DNA of 64,000 bases from Leisingera aquimarina DSM 24565 (GTDB lineage Bacteria; Pseudomonadota; Alphaproteobacteria; Rhodobacterales; Rhodobacteraceae), in the NCBI RefSeq assembly GCF_000473165.1, contig NZ_KI421504.1, positions 2,143,958 to 2,207,957 on the forward strand, in the 5' to 3' direction. Below the pieces are notes generated by a model, which was not told the origin of the DNA, did not search any database, and saw only the letters and a program-made list of their open reading frames with translations. Position 1 is the stretch's first letter, and each line of letters starts with the position of its first letter. A program made the translations under genes and the position numbers. Positions 7,791-16,272 of this stretch are shown in pieces.

Positions 7791-8578
7791 CCGAACAAAC
7801 TCCGTTGGACTTGGCTCATGCCGCGATGGAGGCCGCGCTGCAGGACGATGCTGCCCGGCTGCGGTTCTACGAACGGCTGGCGGATGCTGAGCTGTTTTTG
7901 ATGCTGACGGAAGAGGCCGCAGGAGAGCAGATCTCGCCTGAGCTGTTTGAGACACCTGAGGGTGCCTTTGTCCTGGTGTTCGACCGCGAGGAGCGGTTGG
8001 CGCAGTTTGCAGGCCGTGCAGTGCCATATGCGGCTTTGTCAGGCCGGGTCATCGCGCAGATGCTGGCCGGGCAGGGGATCGGGCTTGGGCTGAATCTGGA
8101 GGTGGCGCCCTCTGCCATCCTGATCCCGGCCGCGGCAATCGGCTGGCTGCATCAGACGCTTGGTCACGCGCCGCAAGAAGTGGAGGCCGGTATCACGGAG
8201 TTCACGCCGCCCTCAGGGCTGCCCGAGGCGCTGCTGAGGGCGCTGGATGCCAAGCTGGCAACCGCAGGCGGGCTGGCAGCGGCGGCCTATCTGATCGGGG
8301 TCCGCTATGAAGGCGGCGGACAGGGGCATCTTTTGGGCTTTGTTGGTGCCAAGGAGGCCGCTCAGGCGTCACTGGCTAAGGCTGCCAGCGAAGCGCTGAC
8401 CTTTTCCGGGATCGAAGCGGGGGCGATGGATGTGGCTTTCTTTGAGGCGGAAGACCCGGTTGCGGCAAGCCTGGCGCGGGCTGGATTGCGTTTCGACCTG
8501 CCGCAACCGCCAGAACCGGAAGCCTATCAGCCGGAGATTCCAGGCAGCGATCCGGACAAGCCGCCGCGGCTGGTGTAG
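7787..8578 (+). CDS. SseB-family protein
   Basis: A 263-residue protein starting at MTEQTPLDLAHAAMEAALQ. The ATG overlaps the preceding stop in an ATGA, which decides the start over an in-frame upstream position at 7712. The N-terminal half resembles the SseB domain (LADAELFLML, FVLVFDREERLAQFAG), a fold linked to serine-sensitivity enhancement in Escherichia coli but of unknown biochemistry. The C-terminal half contains an Ala-rich stretch and a Pro-rich tail (PPEPEAYQPEIPG). No membrane segment or signal peptide is visible. Confidence 0.75.
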   Translation: MTEQTPLDLAHAAMEAALQDDAARLRFYERLADAELFLMLTEEAAGEQISPELFETPEGAFVLVFDREERLAQFAGRAVPYAALSGRVIAQMLAGQGIGLGLNLEVAPSAILIPAAAIGWLHQTLGHAPQEVEAGITEFTPPSGLPEALLRALDAKLATAGGLAAAAYLIGVRYEGGGQGHLLGFVGAKEAAQASLAKAASEALTFSGIEAGAMDVAFFEAEDPVAASLARAGLRFDLPQPPEPEAYQPEIPGSDPDKPPRLV

Positions 8579-8917
8579 CGCTGCCGGCGCAGGGAGGGCG
8601 GGGCTCTCCCGCCTGCTCCAGCACATTTTCAAATGTGCCTCACAGTTGGGCGTGGCGCTGTGCTACGCACAGCGCGGGTCCTTGCTGAGAAGCGCTGAAG
8701 GGCAGGTTTGCCCGTCAGCGCCAGTTTGAGGTTTACCGCGTCAAGGGTAAACCGTGCGTGCCGCGCGGCTGCTAGCGCAGCCCGTGACCCGGCAAAAGCC
8801 GGGACGATGAAGGCGGACGAGAGAGCGCCGCGCGTCAGCGCGGCGCCGGGCCCAGGACCGCACAAAAGTATCCGGGCTTGCCGGAGATCTGCGGGCGCGG
8901 GAGGGTTCGGCTGGCTG
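8579..8917. repeat. intergenic cluster of palindromes between convergent genes
   Basis: No gene is supported here. The 339 bp consist largely of hairpins: GCACATTT-TC-AAATGTGC (8621-8638), CGCTGTGC-TAC-GCACAGCG (8656-8674), GTTTACC...GGTAAAC (8731-8752), GACCCGGC...GCCGGGAC-type repeats near 8787-8803, and GCGCCGCGC-GTCA-GCGCGGCGC (8825-8846). The flanking frame (GCGGGGCTCTCCCGCCTGC and CAGTTGGGCGTGGCGC) recurs at 17220-17285 around a different hairpin. The block GCGCGGCGCCGGGCCCAGGA recurs, with one change, at 40204-40223. Confidence 0.8.
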
Positions 8918-9796
8918 CTACTCCGCTGCCGGTTCCAGCTTGTCCTGGGTGCGGGTCTCGAAATCGCCTGCGTCGTGGCGTTCATGCAGCTGCATGTGCA
9001 AATCGCCAAAAGAGCGGTTCACCATACGGCCACGCTGCACTGCCGGGCGGGCGTCGATGGCCTTGGCCCAGCGGACCACGTGTTTGTAGCTCTCGGCGTC
9101 CAGGAATTCGGCGGCATCGCCGTAGTTCCGGCCCAGAACCAGCTGGCCGTACCAGGGCCAGATGGCGATGTCGGCGATGGAGTATTCGCTGCCCGCGATG
9201 AACGCATGTTCCGCCAGTTGCCGGTCCAGCACATCCAGCTGGCGCTTGGTTTCCATCGTGAAGCGGTCGATCGGGTACTGCCATTTCTCCGGCGCATAGG
9301 CATAGAAATGCCCGAAGCCGCCGCCCAGGTAGGGCGCGCTGCCCATCTGCCAGAACAGCCAGTTCAGGGTTTCGGTGCGGGCGGCGCCTTCTTTGGGCAG
9401 GAAAGCACCGAATTTCTCGGCCAGATGCAGCAGGATCGAGCCGCTTTCGAACACCCGCACCGGCTCCGCGCCGCTGCGGTCCAGCAGTGCCGGGATCTTG
9501 GAGTTCGGATTCACCCCGACAAAGCCGGAACCGAACTGATCGCCGTCGCCGATGCTGATCAGCCAGGCATCGTACTCGGCGTCTTTGTGGCCCGCCGCCA
9601 GCAGCTCCTCGAACATCACGGTGACCTTCACCCCGTTCGGTGTCGCCAGCGAATAGAGCTGGAACGGGTGTTTGCCCGCCGGCAGGTCCTTGTCATGGGT
9701 TGCGCCGGCAATGGGGCGGTTGATCGAGGCGAACTCGCCGCCGTTGGCTTGTTCCCATTTCCATACTTTCGGCGGGGTATAGGGAGTATCGCTCAT
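8918..9796 (-). CDS. yghU: glutathione S-transferase-like disulfide reductase, YghU type
   Basis: A 292-residue Nu-class GST. The family N terminus is seen as WKWEQANGG and FASINRPIAGATH. Next comes the thioredoxin-fold region with TPNGVKVTVMFEE, the glutathione-binding VNPNSKIPALLD and FESGSILLHLAEKFG, then the helical C-terminal domain with SIADIAIWPW. In E. coli YghU acts as a glutathione-dependent disulfide-bond oxidoreductase and organic hydroperoxidase. Length matches the family. It is a monocistronic minus-strand gene ending at the palindrome cluster. A large plus-strand frame opposite it is a shadow. Confidence 0.92.
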   Translation of the reverse strand: MSDTPYTPPKVWKWEQANGGEFASINRPIAGATHDKDLPAGKHPFQLYSLATPNGVKVTVMFEELLAAGHKDAEYDAWLISIGDGDQFGSGFVGVNPNSKIPALLDRSGAEPVRVFESGSILLHLAEKFGAFLPKEGAARTETLNWLFWQMGSAPYLGGGFGHFYAYAPEKWQYPIDRFTMETKRQLDVLDRQLAEHAFIAGSEYSIADIAIWPWYGQLVLGRNYGDAAEFLDAESYKHVVRWAKAIDARPAVQRGRMVNRSFGDLHMQLHERHDAGDFETRTQDKLEPAAE

Positions 9797-10069
9797 CTGT
9801 CGGACCTTGTTCTGATTGTTTCCTGTTTGCGGTCAATCGCACCTGCTGCGGCGATCGGCTCAGGCAGAGATAAGCGGATTTCTGCAAATTCCAATGACTG
9901 GAAGGTATGGGCGACGCAAATTTTTCAAAAGTTCACAGAAGCCGCGCCTGCGGACACAGAGCCGTGAGCCCCCCTTCGCATTTGCTGCAGGCCCTATAAT
10001 GTCAGACCCGAAGCCGGACAGGATGCCGGTGCCCAAGTTGAAGCAATCACCGATGAAAGGGATGATTTC

Positions 10070-10588
10070 ATGAAACGTTTTGCACTTGCTGCCGTGGCAG
10101 CGCTGTCCTTTGCCGCCCCGGGTTTTGCAGGCGAGCAATATGTCGACGGCACCGGTTATGCCGTGTCCGGCTATGACGTGGTGGCCTACCGCAGCCTCGA
10201 GATGAACGCGTTGGGCACGCCGCAGACCGCCCCGGTGCGCGGCAGCACTGCCTTCACTGCAGAATACAACGGCGCAACCTGGGCCTTCTCGAGCGCGGAA
10301 AACCGCGACAAGTTCGCGGAAAGCCCGGCCTATTACGCGCCGCAATATGACGGCCACTGCGCCTACGGCGTCTCGAAGGGCGGCAAGGTGCCGGCCAACC
10401 CGAACCTGTGGCGCATCGTCGACGACAAGCTGTACCTGAACATCACCGATGTTGTGGTCGGCTTCTGGGAAGAGGACATCCCCGGCAACATCAACCTGGC
10501 CGAAGGCAACTGGCCGGGGATCGAGCCGAACGCGGCCTCGGACAGCGTGATACCGAAATTCACCTCCGCCGGTCCGGTGGCAAACTGA
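10070..10588 (+). CDS. periplasmic YHS-domain protein
   Basis: A 172-residue protein with a signal peptide (MKRFALAAVAALSFAAPGFA, cleavage likely after AFA/GFAG). The YHS-type fold follows, starting YVDGTGYAVSGYDVVAYR and including FSSAENRDKFAESPAYYAPQYDGHCAYGVSKG. YHS domains are associated with metal handling, but no ligand set can be assigned here with certainty. ATG at 10070 follows GATGATTTC with AAAGGG upstream. A terminator at 10646-10671 follows. It appears monocistronic and its physiological role is unknown. Confidence 0.8.
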   Translation: MKRFALAAVAALSFAAPGFAGEQYVDGTGYAVSGYDVVAYRSLEMNALGTPQTAPVRGSTAFTAEYNGATWAFSSAENRDKFAESPAYYAPQYDGHCAYGVSKGGKVPANPNLWRIVDDKLYLNITDVVVGFWEEDIPGNINLAEGNWPGIEPNAASDSVIPKFTSAGPVAN

Positions 10589-10645
10589 TTTGCCGCTGAA
10601 TTCCCACCCGTCCGGCTGCAAGGCCGGGCGGGTGGTGGATATGAA

Positions 10646-10671
10646 AAACCCGCGCTGCAAGGCGCGGGTTT
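10646..10671. terminator. terminator between convergent YHS and gcrA genes
   Basis: Arms AAACCCGCGC and GCGCGGGTTT with a 6-nt loop, T-rich on both strands (TTTGTTTATTTC downstream on plus, AAAAA upstream). It can serve both genes. Confidence 0.85.
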
Positions 10672-10718
10672 GTTTATTTCAGAGGTCTGCACACAGGCTG
10701 TCAGCGCCCGCCTGATCC

Positions 10719-11318
10719 TTAGCGGCGGCGGTCGCGGCGCGAGGACATCGGCTGGAAGGCCACACCCACATGCGCCTCGCAATAGGGTTTGCCTTGCTGG
10801 GAGGGCAGGCCGCAGAACCAGAAGTCCTCGGTTGCGGGGTCGCCCACGGGCCATTTGCAGGTGCGTTCGGTCAGATCCATCAGGCTCAGCTTCTTGGCCT
10901 TCTTTTCGATCTCGTTGACCTTGGCCAGGGCTTCGGGGCTGATTTCATTGGCCGAAGGCTGCGGCGGCAACGGCTGGCCGGCCGGGATGATCTGGCGGCG
11001 TGCAGGCGTCGCCGGTTTGGCTTCGGCTGAGGCCGACTGGACCGCTGCGGGGCGGGCCGGCTCGGTCTTGGGCTGCGGCTTCGGTTTCGCTGCGGCCGCA
11101 GGTTTCGGCGCCGCGGCAGCGGGGGCTGCGGCGGGCTTTTCCTTTGGCTCGGCGGCCTTGGTTGTGCCGCTGTTGCGGTTGGACAGGCCGAGGCGGTGCA
11201 CCTTGCCGATCACCGCGTTGCGGGTAACGCCGCCCAGTTCCTTGGCGATCTGGCTGGCCGACTGGCCCTCGCCCCACATTTTCTTAAGCAGTTCGACGCG
11301 CTCGTCTGTCCAGGACAT
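10719..11318 (-). CDS. gcrA: cell cycle regulator GcrA
   Basis: A 199-residue alphaproteobacterial transcription co-activator. The N-terminal DNA-binding domain MSWTDERVELLKKMWGEGQS with ASQIAKELGG and TRNAVIGKVHRLGLS is diagnostic. A long Ala/Pro/Lys linker follows, then the conserved C terminus CKWPVGDPATEDFWFCG with CEAH, the sigma70-interacting part. ATG 11318 is preferred over an upstream start at 11333 because GGAAAGG lies just upstream. In Caulobacter GcrA acts with CcrM methylation at GANTC sites; one GATTC site lies at 11352-11356. The distance to argD/argF is a few kilobases. Confidence 0.96.
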   Translation of the reverse strand: MSWTDERVELLKKMWGEGQSASQIAKELGGVTRNAVIGKVHRLGLSNRNSGTTKAAEPKEKPAAAPAAAAPKPAAAAKPKPQPKTEPARPAAVQSASAEAKPATPARRQIIPAGQPLPPQPSANEISPEALAKVNEIEKKAKKLSLMDLTERTCKWPVGDPATEDFWFCGLPSQQGKPYCEAHVGVAFQPMSSRRDRRR

Positions 11319-11478
11319 CTGTTGCCTTTCCAAGCTAATAGCGGCCCCAGGGATTCTGCGGCCGCCATCATATTCCGTGTGATCGCCCTATTCTAATCAC
11401 TGCGGGCGGAGTTACAAGGCATCTTGCGCCGCTTGCCGCAGCCGCTATGCAGGCAAAGCAGAGAAAAACGGGGGCAGC

Positions 11479-12291
11479 ATGGCGGATCAGGGGTATCAGG
11501 TTGAATTGGGCGCGCGCCGGTTCGGAAGGGTGAACTGGCTGGGCCTCAAGGCGCTGGCCTGGCGCGAGGTAAAGCGGTTCCTGGCGGTCTGGACCCAGAC
11601 CCTGCTGGCGCCGCTGATGACCGCGGCGCTGTTTCTGATGATCTTCAACATCGCTATCGGCCCTCAGCGCGGTGATGTGATGGGGGTGCCGTTCCTGACC
11701 TTCCTGGCGCCGGGCATCATGATGATGACAGTGATCCAGAATGCTTTTGCCAATACGTCGTCCTCGATTGTGATTGCCAAGGTGCAGGGCAACATCGTCG
11801 ACACGCTGATGCCGCCTCTGTCCGGGCTGGAGATCCTGCTGGGCTATCTGGCAGGCGCCATCGCCCGCGGCACGCTGGTGGCACTGGGCATCGGGCTGGG
11901 ATTGATGGCGGTCTTGCAGATCGTGCCTGCGCATCCGCTGACAGCACTGGTGTTCATCGTGCTGGGCGCGGCGTTTCTGGGCGGCTTGGGCATCGTCGCC
12001 GGTGTTTTTGCTGACAAGTTCGATCAGATGGCAGCGATCACCAATTTCATCGTCACACCGCTCGCCTTTCTGTCGGGCACGTTCTATTCGGTCGAGGCTT
12101 TGCCGCCGGTGCTGAAAGTGATTTCGCATCTGAACCCGGTCTTCTACCTGATCGATGGGGTGCGATTCGGAGTGATCGGCACCTCTGACAGCCCGCCGCT
12201 GCTGGGTTTGGCGGTCTGCAGTGGCGCCACCTTTGCAGTGTGCCTGCTGGCCTGGGCCATGCTGCGTTCCGGGTACCGGCTTAAACCCTGA
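11479..12291 (+). CDS. ABC-2 type transporter permease
   Basis: A 270-residue integral membrane protein with about six hydrophobic helices. Landmarks of the ABC-2/YadH-NodJ-type permease fold are LAWREVKRFLAVWTQTLLAP at the N terminus, FLAPGIMMMTVIQNAFANTS, and the late motif VTPLAFLSGTFYSVEALP followed by LNPVFYLIDGVRFG. No ATPase gene is adjacent, so the partner must be encoded elsewhere. It is convergent with the MFS gene, separated by 5 bp. The substrate is unknown. It is unlikely to be the KpsM partner of the 6272-6931 ATPase given sequence type and distance, but that is not excluded. Confidence 0.85.
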   Translation: MADQGYQVELGARRFGRVNWLGLKALAWREVKRFLAVWTQTLLAPLMTAALFLMIFNIAIGPQRGDVMGVPFLTFLAPGIMMMTVIQNAFANTSSSIVIAKVQGNIVDTLMPPLSGLEILLGYLAGAIARGTLVALGIGLGLMAVLQIVPAHPLTALVFIVLGAAFLGGLGIVAGVFADKFDQMAAITNFIVTPLAFLSGTFYSVEALPPVLKVISHLNPVFYLIDGVRFGVIGTSDSPPLLGLAVCSGATFAVCLLAWAMLRSGYRLKP

Positions 12292-12296
12292 CGCTG

Positions 12297-13535
12297 CTAT
12301 TCTGCCGGAACCGGATCTTCGCTTGACGGAGGCACCGGTTTCCTGCGTCCAAGCCGCGGGTGCAGGTTGCTCGCCAGCAGCACCGCCCCTGCGGTGGCTG
12401 CCGCACCTGCGGCAAAGATCCCCGCAACCGGCGCCACGAGCAGAACCAGCCAGGCGACGCCAGGGGTCAGAATGCCGGAAATGTCGCGGTAGCTGGAATA
12501 GACTGCCGACATCTCGGTGCGCTCGGACGGTTTCACCGCCATCAGAAACGGCAGGCCCGCACAGATATCCAAGAGAATCAGTGCGGCCGACCCGGCCACC
12601 AGCAAGGTGATCGACACTGCAGGCCAGCCCTGGGCAAAACAGGCGGCACCAAAGCAGGCCGTCACCCCCAAAAAGCCGGTCTGCACTGCAAACCTGATCG
12701 AATGCTGCTGCACCCAGCGCTGTAGCAGCGGCGCGCTGAACAGGGCGGCATTGGTCACGGACAGCAGAAGGCCGCCCAGTTCCTCGCCCAGGCCTTTTTC
12801 GATGGCAAAGATCGGCAGGTAGACCACGTAAATCCACCACCCGGCCGAGCGGATCACCGCAAACAGCCAGCCGGCGACCAGACGCGGCTGCGCCAGAAAC
12901 CGCGGCAGGTAGGTCAAGGGATTGGAGGCCGGGCCGCGGGCGCGGGCGATCTGCTTGCCGTCACCCATGCGCATCCACCAGAAGGCCGCCAGCATCACCA
13001 CTGCAGCAGCGCCAGAGATCAGAAACGGGGCCGGGGGCCAGATCTCCAGCAGCAGCACGCCGGCCACCGGGCCAGCGGTCCAGCCAAGGGCCGAATAGAA
13101 CATCCGCGAGGTTTCGCATTGCCCAAGTTCCATCCGGGAAATGTAATCCAGCACGTAAGCGTTGAAGCAGATGAAAGTGGTCACCGCTGCTACTGTGTTC
13201 AGTGCAAGGGCGGCAAGCACCGACACCGGGCTGCCTTCGATGGCAAAGCTGGCAGAGGCGATGAACATCAGCCCTCCCAGCGAATAGGCCCAGCGGCGCG
13301 GCACCAGCCGGATCAGCGCCGGGATCATCAGCCCAGCCAGCAGCGACAGGATGCCGACCGCAAAATATGAAGCCGAAACCATCCCCGCGTCCCCCAGGGC
13401 CCGGTACATGATCAGCGGAAAGACCGAGATCAGGATGCCGCGCACCACGGCCTCCAGCCCGGCCAGGACGCCAAAGTCCCGCACCGAAGGCACCGGCGCG
13501 TGGCGCAGCCATTCGGGAATTCGCCTCTCGTGCAT
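12297..13535 (-). CDS. MFS transporter
   Basis: A 412-residue protein with about twelve hydrophobic segments, starting MHERRIPEWLRHAPVPSVRD. Loop composition (RLVPRRWAYSLGG between helices 2 and 3, a central loop MRMGDGKQIARARG) is MFS-like. It has a conserved helix pair near the C terminus with VKPSERTEMSAVYSSYRDISG, a segment that in this subgroup replaces the usual antiporter motifs. The C-terminal tail is Pro/Glu-rich. Substrate cannot be inferred. The gene appears monocistronic. Confidence 0.85.
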   Translation of the reverse strand: MHERRIPEWLRHAPVPSVRDFGVLAGLEAVVRGILISVFPLIMYRALGDAGMVSASYFAVGILSLLAGLMIPALIRLVPRRWAYSLGGLMFIASASFAIEGSPVSVLAALALNTVAAVTTFICFNAYVLDYISRMELGQCETSRMFYSALGWTAGPVAGVLLLEIWPPAPFLISGAAAVVMLAAFWWMRMGDGKQIARARGPASNPLTYLPRFLAQPRLVAGWLFAVIRSAGWWIYVVYLPIFAIEKGLGEELGGLLLSVTNAALFSAPLLQRWVQQHSIRFAVQTGFLGVTACFGAACFAQGWPAVSITLLVAGSAALILLDICAGLPFLMAVKPSERTEMSAVYSSYRDISGILTPGVAWLVLLVAPVAGIFAAGAAATAGAVLLASNLHPRLGRRKPVPPSSEDPVPAE

Positions 13536-13658
13536 CTGCGTCCTCCTGTTCTGTTAAAGGACAGCGTGGCGCGGAAGATGCAGGGAAAATGCCGTTTTTC
13601 GACGCGAGGGTCGCAGGCAGGCTTGGCGCCGGAAATAACTTCTCGTGATGCCGGGCGG

Positions 13659-14576
13659 CTAAGGCTTGTGTGCGGCAGCAGCCGCGCGGCCCGCCGGGGG
13701 AACGGGCCGCCCCTCCCGCCAGGCGAGGATGGCGGCGCCCGCCAGAATGATAACGGCGCCAAGGAAAGAAATGGCATCCGGCACCACGCCAAAGCCAAGG
13801 AAGTCATAAAATGCCGCAAAGACCAGCGTGGCATAGCTGAACGGCGCCACAAAGGAGGCATCGGCCCGCGCCATTCCATTGATGAAACAGGCCTGCGCAC
13901 AGGCCATCAGCAGCCCCAGTCCAGCCAGCGCACCCCATTGCGCGAGGCTCGGCATTTGCCAGACCGGCAACACGGCGCAGCTTGCGATTATCATGCCCAG
14001 CAGGTTGTTGAACCAAAGCACCTGCAGCGGCCCTTCGCGGCCCGCGAGCTTCTTGATGAAAATCAGCTCCAGCCCCATCACCGCCGCGGCCCCCAGCGCC
14101 AGCAAGGCTGCGGGCTGGAAGCTGGCCGGGGTAGGGCGCAAGAGGATCATCGCTCCGATCATGGCAACCAACGCCGCCCCCCAGCGCCAGGGGCCGACCC
14201 GCTCTCCCAGCAGCGGAATGGCCAGCAGCATGCCGAACACCGGGTTCAGGAAGGTGATCGCGGTAGCATCGGCCAGCGGGATGTAAGCAACAGAGGCAAA
14301 CATCAGCGTCACCCCGGCCCAGCCGAAGGAGGTGCGCCCGATGTGATAGCCCCAGTGCGGCCGGATGAACCTGGGCCGCAGGATCAGCACCGCAGTTGAA
14401 ATGCCCATGAAGGCAAACAGGAACCGCCCATGGCTGATTTGCAGCGGATGCAGCGGTGCGCCCAGGCTTTCGGTCCCCAGCGCCTTGGCCAGCAGCGTGG
14501 TGCCGGCAATGAAGGTTGTCGCTGCCAGGATCAGGGCGGCGGCTAGGGCTGGGTTCTGCGGAGTGGCGATGCTCAT
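13659..14576 (-). CDS. DMT-superfamily (EamA) transporter
   Basis: A 305-residue protein with ten predicted helices in two EamA repeats. The start MSIATPQNPALAAALIL (ATG 14576) is chosen because the longer frame from 14738 runs back through an intergenic repeat. Typical features are SHGRFLFAFMGI, PLADATAITFLNPVF in the first repeat and GMARADASFVAPFSYATLVFA in the second. Members export amino acids or metabolites; the substrate here is unknown. It is divergent from argD across 437 bp. Confidence 0.88.
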   Translation of the reverse strand: MSIATPQNPALAAALILAATTFIAGTTLLAKALGTESLGAPLHPLQISHGRFLFAFMGISTAVLILRPRFIRPHWGYHIGRTSFGWAGVTLMFASVAYIPLADATAITFLNPVFGMLLAIPLLGERVGPWRWGAALVAMIGAMILLRPTPASFQPAALLALGAAAVMGLELIFIKKLAGREGPLQVLWFNNLLGMIIASCAVLPVWQMPSLAQWGALAGLGLLMACAQACFINGMARADASFVAPFSYATLVFAAFYDFLGFGVVPDAISFLGAVIILAGAAILAWREGRPVPPAGRAAAAAHKP

Positions 14577-15013
14577 GGAGAAAGCGGTGCGGCAAGCCGC
14601 CGCGGGATGCAAGGGGAAAGGCTTCGCCCGCCGTCGCATTCCTGAGCGCGGGCAGGGGTGCTGCACCACAGGTTTGAAGAAGGAGGGGCGCTGCCCCTCT
14701 TGGCCTGACGGCCGATTCACCCCGGAGTATTTCGGCAAAGGTGAAGGAGCGGGCGGCGCGCTGCGGCAGATTGATGGGGCGGGCTGTACGAAAGGGGTTT
14801 TCTTTTACCAAAACCTCCACTATGGAACCCATCCATGATCAAACGTGCAGATATCACCGTTTTGCGACGCCGACGCCGCCTGGCGTAACCGGCCCTCTGA
14901 TCATTTGTGCCTGTCTTCCGGCACGCCCCCTTCGAAATCCCTTGTTCCACCGTTGACCCAAGGCCCCGGCTGTTGCACAGCTTTGGCTTCTACCTTTGAA
15001 AAGGATGATCCTG
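14577..15013. other. intergenic region with repeat family F and the argD leader
   Basis: No gene is supported. The stretch 14680-14747 holds repeat family F: hairpin GAGGGGC...GCCCCTC (14683-14699), then GGCC...GGCC, and the tail CACCCCGGAGTATTTCGGC ending AAAGGTGAAGG. The remainder, 14750-15000, should contain the argD promoter, which I could not assign to clear -35/-10 boxes. A CG-rich inverted stretch around 14865-14890 is weak. Confidence 0.6.
14680..14747 (+). repeat. intergenic repeat family F, copy 1
   Basis: A GC hairpin followed by the conserved tail CCCCGGAGTATTT and AAAGGTGAAGG. The same arrangement recurs inverted at 16190-16240 and direct at 50400-50470. A head-to-head pair of tails lies at 55609-55657. 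Confidence 0.8.
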
Positions 15014-16189
15014 ATGATCCCGTCCGTTCTGCCGACCTACAACCGTGCACCGCTTGAGTTCGTTAAAGGCGAAGGCGCCTGGCTGACCACGGCAGACGGG
15101 CGACGCTTTCTGGATCTGGGGGCGGGCATTGCAGTGAACGCGCTGGGCCATGCCCATCCGGCGCTGGTGGAGGCGCTGACGACCCAGGCGCAGAACCTGT
15201 GGCATGTCTCCAACCTCTACCAGATCCCGCAGCAGCAGGCGCTGGCCGACAAGCTGGTGGAGCATACCTTTGCCGATACCGTGTTCTTCACCAACTCCGG
15301 CACCGAGGCCTGCGAGTTGGCGGTGAAGATGGCGCGCAAGTACTTCTACGACAAGAGCCAACCGGAGCGGGTGGAGATCATCACCTTTGACGGCTCCTTC
15401 CATGGCCGCTCCTCCGCCGGCATTGCCGCTGCCGGTTCGGAAAAGATGACCAAGGGCTTTGGGCCCATGCTGCCGGGTTTTGTGCATCTGACCTTCGGCG
15501 ATCTTGATGGCGTGACCGATGCCATCTCCGACCAGACCGCTGCGATCCTGATCGAACCGGTGCAGGGCGAAGGCGGCATCCGCCCGGTGCCGGATGCAGA
15601 GCTGAAGGCGCTGCGGGCGATTTGCGACGAACATGGCCTGCTGCTGATCCTGGACGAGGTGCAATGCGGTGTCGGGCGGACCGGCAGGCTGTTTGCCCAT
15701 GAGTGGGCGGGCATCAACCCGGACATCATGATGGTGGCCAAGGGCATTGGCGGCGGCTTCCCGCTGGGCGCGGTGCTGGCTTCTGAGGATGCCGCCAGCG
15801 GCATGACCGCAGGCACCCATGGTTCCACCTATGGCGGCAACCCTTTGGGCTGTGCCGTTGGCTGCGCGGTTATGGACCACGTCGCCGACGAGGCGTTCCT
15901 CGCCGAGGTGAACCGCAAGGCGGGCCTGTTGCGGCAGAAGCTGGAGGGGCTGATTGCCAACCACCCGGAGGTCTTCGAGGAGGTGCGCGGTTCCGGCCTG
16001 ATGCTTGGCCTCAAGTGCAAAGCGGTCAATATCGACGTGGTCAATGCAGGCTATGACAACGCACTGATCACGGTCCCGGCAGCGGACAATGTGATCCGCC
16101 TGCTGCCGCCGCTGACGCTGACCGATGAGGACATCGCCGAGGCCGTCAGCCGTTTGGAAAAAACCGCCGTTCAGGTCGAAGCCGCCTGA
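15014..16189 (+). CDS. argD: acetylornithine aminotransferase
   Basis: A 391-residue PLP-dependent class-III aminotransferase. It converts N-acetylglutamate semialdehyde to N-acetylornithine in arginine synthesis and may also act in lysine synthesis. ATG 15014 is preferred because AAGGATGA lies about 6 bp upstream; the frame opens at 14996. Key motifs are TNSGTEACELAVKMAR, FDGSFHGRSSAG, LDEVQCGVGRTG and the PLP lysine Lys243 in VAKGIGGGFPLG. argF follows 83 bp downstream, across a family F repeat, giving an argD-argF pair. Confidence 0.95.
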   Translation: MIPSVLPTYNRAPLEFVKGEGAWLTTADGRRFLDLGAGIAVNALGHAHPALVEALTTQAQNLWHVSNLYQIPQQQALADKLVEHTFADTVFFTNSGTEACELAVKMARKYFYDKSQPERVEIITFDGSFHGRSSAGIAAAGSEKMTKGFGPMLPGFVHLTFGDLDGVTDAISDQTAAILIEPVQGEGGIRPVPDAELKALRAICDEHGLLLILDEVQCGVGRTGRLFAHEWAGINPDIMMVAKGIGGGFPLGAVLASEDAASGMTAGTHGSTYGGNPLGCAVGCAVMDHVADEAFLAEVNRKAGLLRQKLEGLIANHPEVFEEVRGSGLMLGLKCKAVNIDVVNAGYDNALITVPAADNVIRLLPPLTLTDEDIAEAVSRLEKTAVQVEAA

Positions 16190-16240
16190 TCTTCACCTTT
16201 GGATAAATACTCCCGAGAGTCCGGGGGCAGGCGCCCCCGG
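16190..16240 (-). repeat. intergenic repeat family F, copy 2 (inverted)
   Basis: Read on the minus strand this gives the hairpin CCGGGGGC...GCCCCCGG (16221-16240), then CGGGAGTATTTATCCAAAGG and TGAAG. The order and tail match the copies at 14680 and 50400. It lies between argD and argF. Confidence 0.78.
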
Positions 16241-16272
16241 CCTTCGCCAGCCAGAAGCGATACAGTACAGTG

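Noticed and set aside
8708-9967. 419-residue plus-strand frame across the palindrome cluster and yghU
   Set aside because: Antisense to yghU and starts inside repeats.
11479-12291. ABC-2 permease as KpsM partner of the KpsT-like ATPase
   Set aside because: Motifs resemble the YadH/NodJ group, and it is 4.5 kb away beyond gcrA with unrelated genes between.
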